In this document: positions 60,053 through 64,000 of the stretch, one piece after another
Layout of the letters: each line of letters starts with the position of its first letter
Numbering within the stretch: the first letter of the stretch is position 1
Source: Rhodobacteraceae bacterium UBA6213
Lineage (GTDB): Bacteria; Pseudomonadota; Alphaproteobacteria; Rhodobacterales; Rhodobacteraceae
Assembly: GCA_002421605.1 (NCBI GenBank)
Contig: DISJ01000008.1
Coordinates: 218,506 to 282,505, forward strand
Reading direction: 5' to 3'
Length of the DNA stretch: 64,000 nt
Translations under genes and position numbers: made by a program
Notes under the pieces: generated by a model
Databases searched by the model: none
What the model was told of the DNA's origin: nothing
Seen by the model: only the letters and a program-made list of their open reading frames with translations

Positions 60053-60071
60053 GGGGGCGCCCTGCGCCCCC
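60053..60071. terminator. Hairpin between GTA capsid and gp6 genes, possible attenuator
   Basis: GGGGGCGC-CCT-GCGCCCCC, an 8-bp perfect stem with a 3-base loop, 11 bases downstream of the capsid stop on the minus strand. No T run, so partial termination or mRNA 3' protection is more plausible than full termination. Confidence 0.45.
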
Positions 60072-60081
60072 GCGCGCGCCA

Positions 60082-61284
60082 TTACGACGCGGCGAACTTC
60101 AGCAGCTTGATCGCGGCAAAATCACTGACATCGCCGCCGACACGCTTAGAGGCGTAGAACAGCACATGCGGCTTGGCCGAGAACGGGTCCCGCAACACAC
60201 GAAGGTCGGGGCGCTCGGCAACGGTGTATCCGTATTTGAAATCGCCAAAGGCCATCGCATAGGTGCCCGAAGCGATGTCCGGCATGTCTTCCGCGATCAG
60301 CACCGGATAGCCCATCAGCCGCGAGGGCTCGCCCGCCTGCAGACTGTCGCTCCACAAGAAGCGCCCGTCCGCGTCCTTCATCTTGCGCACTGCACCCGCG
60401 GTTTTCGAGTTCATCACGAAGGCGCCATTCGCGCGGTATTCAGCGTCGAGCGAATAGACCAGATCAACGATCGCATCCGATGCGTTGAGCGTGGCAAAAT
60501 CGCCGTTATTGCCGGTGGCGACATACCCTAGGCTGCCCCAGGCCCAACTGTGGTTCGCTACTTTCGTGTGGGTCAGAAAACCCTTGGGCTTGTCAACTCC
60601 GTCGCCCGAAACAAACGCCGCCGCTTCGGCGCGCGCAAATTTGTCGGCGATGCGCTGCGCAAGCCAGCCTTCAATGTTAAAGGCGCTGTCGTCCAGCAGC
60701 CGCTGGCTTGCTTTGGGCATGGCGCTCAGCTCGTGCAGCGCAATCGAGATGCGGTCGATCTGCGGTGTGCCGGTTTCCGTCAGCGCCGTAGTTTCCGATG
60801 CCCAGCCCGAACCCATTTCGCTATGATCCACCAGCACATCGTAGGTGGTCGCCTCGACATTCACCACATTGGCAATTTGGCGGATCGAGGCTGTGGCTTT
60901 CAGCACACCGCGGATCGCGTCCGAGGTTTGTGGGTCCACCAGATAGCCGCCCTCAGCGGCAACTGCGGTATTGAGCGCCTTGCCTTCCAGCATAAGCCCG
61001 CGCAGCCCGTCATCATCACCCGACCGCAGATAGGCGGCAAAGGCTTTTTGGTGCGGCGCTTCCTCCTGCGCGGCCGCGGAAAGGGCATGGCGCCCGCTCG
61101 TCATCGATTTTGCATGCAGCATGGTCAGTCGCTCTTCCTGTTGTTGCAACCTTGTCTTCACGTCATCCTGAAAGCTTCTGATCTCGTTCAGGAATCCGGC
61201 CAGCGCGGTTTTCACCTCAGCCACCGGTGCCGGGCCGTCGGGCATACCCGTTGCGGCCCGAGCCTTGCTCTCGGTCTTCATCAT
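60082..61284 (-). CDS. GTA major capsid protein, gp5 type (HK97 fold)
   Basis: 400 aa from ATG 61284 (GTG 61287 and ATG 61281 are alternatives, all after GGTGGAG). Residues ~25-60 are a coiled-coil scaffold/delta region, and LMLEGKALNTAVAAEGGYLVDP near residue 100 is the usual place of prohead protease cleavage (after about Lys102), giving a mature HK97-fold subunit that contains GSGWASETTALTETGTPQIDR, AFVSGDGVDKPKGFL and NSKTAGAVRKMKDADGRFLW. It forms the small GTA head. Confidence 0.95.
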   Translation of the reverse strand: MMKTESKARAATGMPDGPAPVAEVKTALAGFLNEIRSFQDDVKTRLQQQEERLTMLHAKSMTSGRHALSAAAQEEAPHQKAFAAYLRSGDDDGLRGLMLEGKALNTAVAAEGGYLVDPQTSDAIRGVLKATASIRQIANVVNVEATTYDVLVDHSEMGSGWASETTALTETGTPQIDRISIALHELSAMPKASQRLLDDSAFNIEGWLAQRIADKFARAEAAAFVSGDGVDKPKGFLTHTKVANHSWAWGSLGYVATGNNGDFATLNASDAIVDLVYSLDAEYRANGAFVMNSKTAGAVRKMKDADGRFLWSDSLQAGEPSRLMGYPVLIAEDMPDIASGTYAMAFGDFKYGYTVAERPDLRVLRDPFSAKPHVLFYASKRVGGDVSDFAAIKLLKFAAS

Positions 61285-61323
61285 CACTCCACCTGTTGAT
61301 AGGGTTGAGGGGATCGGCGCGCC

Positions 61324-61881
61324 CTAGCGGTCCGCCAGCACTTTAGTCGCCTCGCCAAGCGCCGCGACCAGATCGCGCAAATCGTACGCCTCAGGCGCAT
61401 CGCCCTTGGCACCGACCCGCGCCTCGTTAAGCATCGGAAAAGTCACCACCGAGACCTCCCAAAGCTCCAATTCCGCAAGCAACCGTTGGCCTTTTGCGTT
61501 CTTTTCGGCCGCAACCGTGCGGTAGCCGATCGACAAACCATCAATCGCCCCCGCAGCAATCAGCGCCGCCGCTTCGCGCGCGCGGTCAATTTCGGGCAGT
61601 AGCCGCCCCTTGACCCAAAGCCCCCGCGCGTCTTCACGGATCTCGTCCCAAACGCCAATCGGCTGCGCCGGATCGTGCTGCCAAAGCATCTTCACGCTTG
61701 CGCCCTTTGCAGCAAGGCGCTTCAGTCCCGCGCCATAGGCGCCCGCCAGCACCACATCGCCCCCCTGATCGGCAATGCCGAACAGCGAGGCATAGCCCGA
61801 AATCACCGAACCGTCGGTCACATTGACCTTGTCACCCAACCGGGTGAATTTCTGCTCCAGCCCGTAATCTTCTGTCATCAT
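61324..61881 (-). CDS. GTA prohead protease, gp4 type (HK97 family, U35)
   Basis: 185 aa. Catalytic residues of the U35 prohead protease: His69 in MLWQHDPAQPIG and Ser117 in GAIDGLSIGYRTV. ISGYASLFGIADQGGDVVLAGAY leads the fold. It trims the capsid protein during head maturation. Directly upstream of gp5 with a 39-base gap. Confidence 0.93.
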   Translation of the reverse strand: MMTEDYGLEQKFTRLGDKVNVTDGSVISGYASLFGIADQGGDVVLAGAYGAGLKRLAAKGASVKMLWQHDPAQPIGVWDEIREDARGLWVKGRLLPEIDRAREAAALIAAGAIDGLSIGYRTVAAEKNAKGQRLLAELELWEVSVVTFPMLNEARVGAKGDAPEAYDLRDLVAALGEATKVLADR

Positions 61882-61891
61882 GCAAAAATCC

Positions 61892-62125
61892 TCACTTCGG
61901 GCCCCATGAAAGCACCCCTTGAACCGCCTGCGTCAGAATTACGGCCACTACGCCGTACACCGTCATCCAAAGTCGCTTTTCCAATCCGCCGATCATCTGT
62001 TCGATCCGCTCAAGCCGCTTTTCAACCTGCCCGAACTGCAATTCCATGATCCGCTCGGTTGCCTCAAACCGCTGTTCGTGCACTTCGAACGGCGCCTTGA
62101 GATAGCGCGAGCCTGCCTCGCCCAT
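61892..62125 (-). CDS. GTA head formation protein, gp3.5/rcc01685 type
   Basis: 77 aa. A coiled-coil part (EATERIMELQFGQVEKRLERIEQMIGGLEKR) followed by one membrane helix (LWMTVYGVVAVILTQAVQGVL) is the pattern of the RCAP_rcc01685 family. Reported as needed for head formation in R. capsulatus; the layout is also holin-like, so roles in lysis are conceivable. Lies three bases after gp3. Confidence 0.85.
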   Translation of the reverse strand: MGEAGSRYLKAPFEVHEQRFEATERIMELQFGQVEKRLERIEQMIGGLEKRLWMTVYGVVAVILTQAVQGVLSWGPK

Positions 62126-62128
62126 CCC

Positions 62129-63319
62129 TTACGCCTCCGCCAGCGGCGGCAGCCCCAGCAAAGCGCGTTTTTCGGCGTCTGAAAGAAACTGGGCCGCACC
62201 GATCCGCTGCCATTGCTGGTCGCGTTCGGCCGCCAGCGCGGGGATCTGGTCAAGGTCAGGCCGCAGCTCGATTGCCGCGCCCAGATGGTGCGAAAGCCAG
62301 TAGGCAATCGCGGCCGAAACTCGCGTTGCCAGCGGCAGGACCGTCAGGCGGTAAAAGGCCCGGTGCGCCTCCTGATAATTGGCATAGGTCGCATCGCCCG
62401 GTATGCCCAACAGCATCGGCGGCACCCCGAATGCCACTGCAATTTCGCGCGCTGCCGCCTGCTTGGTCGAATGAAACTCCATGTCCGATGGGCTGAACCC
62501 CATTGGTTTCCAGTCAAGCCCACCTTCCAGAAGCATAGGCCGCCCGGCGTTGCGCGCCCCTTGATGATGCGACTCCATCTCGCTCACCAACCTGTCATAC
62601 TGGTCTGGGCTCAGCGCCCCTTGCCCGTCGGCCCCTTTGTAGATGATCGCCCCCGAAGGCCGCGCCGCATTGTCCAGCAGCGCCTTTGACCAGCTTGATG
62701 CGGCGTTGTGCACATCTACCGCCACCGCCGCCGCCTGCATCGGTGAAAGCCCGTAGTGGTCATCTTGGGGATGAAACGCCTTGATGTGGCAAATCGGGTC
62801 AGGGTGGCCTGACATATCAAAGCGATGCGTGCGCCCGCCCACCGTGTAGTCATAGGCGACCGGCCAGCCATCTGCGCCCGGCACGATGCTCATACGATCC
62901 GAGCGCAGCACGTGCAGCTCGCCTGGCAACCCCTGCTCGCGCACCACAGCCTCGACATAGCCATTACCCGAAAGCAGGATTTGCCCGTAAAGCGCCTCGA
63001 ACAACTCGGCGCGCCCCTGCCCCGGATTGGGGCGGCGCATAAGGTCGATCACTGGATGCGCGTCATAGCGCCGCTCGGCATCCTGGCAAACCAACGGCAG
63101 CGCCGCCCCCGCCTCTGCAATCAGCTTCACGCAACGAAACCCGATCGGGTTGCCGCTAAAGCCTAGCCGCGTCATGCTACCCACATCGCGCGCCGACCAG
63201 ATCGCGCCGCTGCGCGCGGTGCCCGAAGCCATCGAAATCACGCGCCCCGTTGCCGAGGCTTTCTGCTCGGGCACCGCCACTGCTCCACCGCGGCCGCGGC
63301 GAAAAAAATGCATCACCAT
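62129..63319 (-). CDS. GTA portal protein, gp3 type
   Basis: 396 aa from ATG 63319 (GGAG six bases upstream). HK97 portal family features: GNPIGFRCVKLIAEAGAALPLV, PVIDLMRRPNPGQGRAELFEALYGQILLSGNGY, FAFHPQDDHYGLSP-like (IKAFHPQDDHYGLSPMQAA), and REIAVAFGVPPMLLGIPGDATYANY. Makes the DNA-entry ring at one capsid vertex. Confidence 0.93.
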   Translation of the reverse strand: MVMHFFRRGRGGAVAVPEQKASATGRVISMASGTARSGAIWSARDVGSMTRLGFSGNPIGFRCVKLIAEAGAALPLVCQDAERRYDAHPVIDLMRRPNPGQGRAELFEALYGQILLSGNGYVEAVVREQGLPGELHVLRSDRMSIVPGADGWPVAYDYTVGGRTHRFDMSGHPDPICHIKAFHPQDDHYGLSPMQAAAVAVDVHNAASSWSKALLDNAARPSGAIIYKGADGQGALSPDQYDRLVSEMESHHQGARNAGRPMLLEGGLDWKPMGFSPSDMEFHSTKQAAAREIAVAFGVPPMLLGIPGDATYANYQEAHRAFYRLTVLPLATRVSAAIAYWLSHHLGAAIELRPDLDQIPALAAERDQQWQRIGAAQFLSDAEKRALLGLPPLAEA

Positions 63320-63465
63320 CTCATGCTCCTGTCTGCCATGCCACCGCGCCACTTTGTCTAAGCGCAGCAAAAAGGCCGGGTTGCCCCTGCCTTTCACACC
63401 GGCCCAAGGGTCGCAGACCCCCGCGCCCCATCATTCCCCAAATCCCGCCGCCCGCGGCACTGCCG

Positions 63466-64000
63466 CTACAGGCCGCGCACCCGCGGGTTGCGGCGCACCG
63501 CGGCCGGCTCAAGGATCAGCTCGTGCAATGCCCAGACCAGTGCGTCGAGGCGGTCCGGGCTGCCACGTCCCTGAAAGCCTTGCGCGGTCATCTGGCACAT
63601 CTGATCTTCCAGCTTGCCCAAGCCGCGCAGGTGCCGCACCCGCCCTTGTTCATATAGCGCCGCGGCCGGTTCTGCCCGCATTCCCTTGCCACGCCCCGCC
63701 ACCAGCTTGCGGTAAGGCACCAGTGGCGCCACCTGGCGCAACACCGCCTCAACCAGATCGCCACCCTGGTTGACTTCGGCCACCAACCTCTCGCCGCCAT
63801 GGCGCTCCAACGCGGCCACGGCTGCGGTGGCCCATTGCACGGGCGACGCACCCTGTACACTCGCGTCTTCCAGCACATAGGCGCGCCAATTCTGCACAGG
63901 CCCCTGCGTAACCGCCCCCACCACCACGATCCCACAGGTGTCAGAGCTATTGCTGGCCGTCACCGCCGGGTCCACCGCCACCACAATCCGGTCAAGCGGC
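63466..64000 (-). CDS. GTA terminase large subunit, gp2 type, C-terminal part
   Basis: Open to the right window edge; about 178 codons visible. DRIVVAVDPAVT with two Asp corresponds to the start of the RNase H-like nuclease domain, followed by LVAEVNQGGDLVEAVLRQ and RADRLDALVWALHELI-type end (here SPDRLDALVWALHELI), conserved in terminase C-termini. It packages host DNA into GTA heads without site specificity. The ATPase domain lies outside the window. 146 bases to gp3 with no gene. Confidence 0.92.
   Translation of the reverse strand, partial: PLDRIVVAVDPAVTASNSSDTCGIVVVGAVTQGPVQNWRAYVLEDASVQGASPVQWATAAVAALERHGGERLVAEVNQGGDLVEAVLRQVAPLVPYRKLVAGRGKGMRAEPAAALYEQGRVRHLRGLGKLEDQMCQMTAQGFQGRGSPDRLDALVWALHELILEPAAVRRNPRVRGL

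Noticed and set aside
49210..64000. Prophage
   Set aside because: No integrase, att repeats, repressor, replication or lysis genes, and gene order is that of the Rhodobacter GTA.

Overview
The window looks like chromosomal DNA of a GC-rich alphaproteobacterium of the Rhodobacteraceae (Rhodobacter/Roseobacter group). The main reasons are a syntenic, Rhodobacter capsulatus-type gene transfer agent (GTA) cluster followed by cysE, an iscR-led suf operon with inserted Yip1-like membrane proteins, a PDH E1-beta that carries its own lipoyl domain, the lptF-lptG-lptD-surA-pdxA-rsmA order, and the DUF4167, TIGR02281 and YitT-type genes. The assignment rests on recognised protein families and gene order, not on a database search. 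No rRNA, tRNA, CRISPR array, insertion sequence or integrase was found.

Layout. 1-6.9 kb: left edge of an exported protein (minus), a large glycosyltransferase, an M20 amidohydrolase, an outer-membrane beta-barrel protein with a strong terminator, mazG, and a TauE/SafE permease. 7.1-15.1 kb: one long minus-strand iron-sulfur assembly operon in transcription order iscR, NifS/IscS-like cysteine desulfurase, sufB, methyltransferase-like gene, sufC, sufD, two Yip1-like membrane genes, sufS; almost every junction is overlapping. 15.3-18.8 kb: alpha/beta hydrolase, an 85-aa gene and an HD phosphohydrolase, then icd behind a perfect palindrome, then cytochrome c'. 18.9-25.3 kb: small ORFs, YitT, an SMR transporter, typA, and on the minus strand tatA-tatB-tatC-DUF815 ATPase. 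25.5-36.4 kb: marC, retropepsin-like protease, holC-pepA (minus), and the LPS-export/outer-membrane biogenesis operon lptF-lptG-lptD-surA-pdxA-rsmA. 36.4-49.2 kb: DUF4167 protein, prfA-prmC (minus), M20 dipeptidase, two cyclophilins, pgk-GNAT, class I aldolase, ftsB-like gene, pdhA-pdhB-pdhC.

49.2-64 kb: the minus-strand GTA cluster read from its 3' side: cysE (with an in-frame DUF7742-like N-terminal extension), DUF2793 gene, gp15, gp14, gp13, gp12, gp11, gp10.1, gp10, gp9, gp8, gp7, gp6, gp5, gp4, gp3.5-like, gp3, and the C-terminal part of the terminase gp2, cut by the window end. Every frame is intact, so this is probably a functional or recently functional GTA rather than a decaying prophage.

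Points most worth a second look: the intact GTA with a two-glutamate TIM-barrel baseplate protein and a four-cysteine hub protein; the DUF7742-CysE read-through fusion; an IscR lacking the three canonical cluster cysteines; the methyltransferase-like and Yip1-like genes inside the suf operon; and palindromes in front of icd and pdhA.
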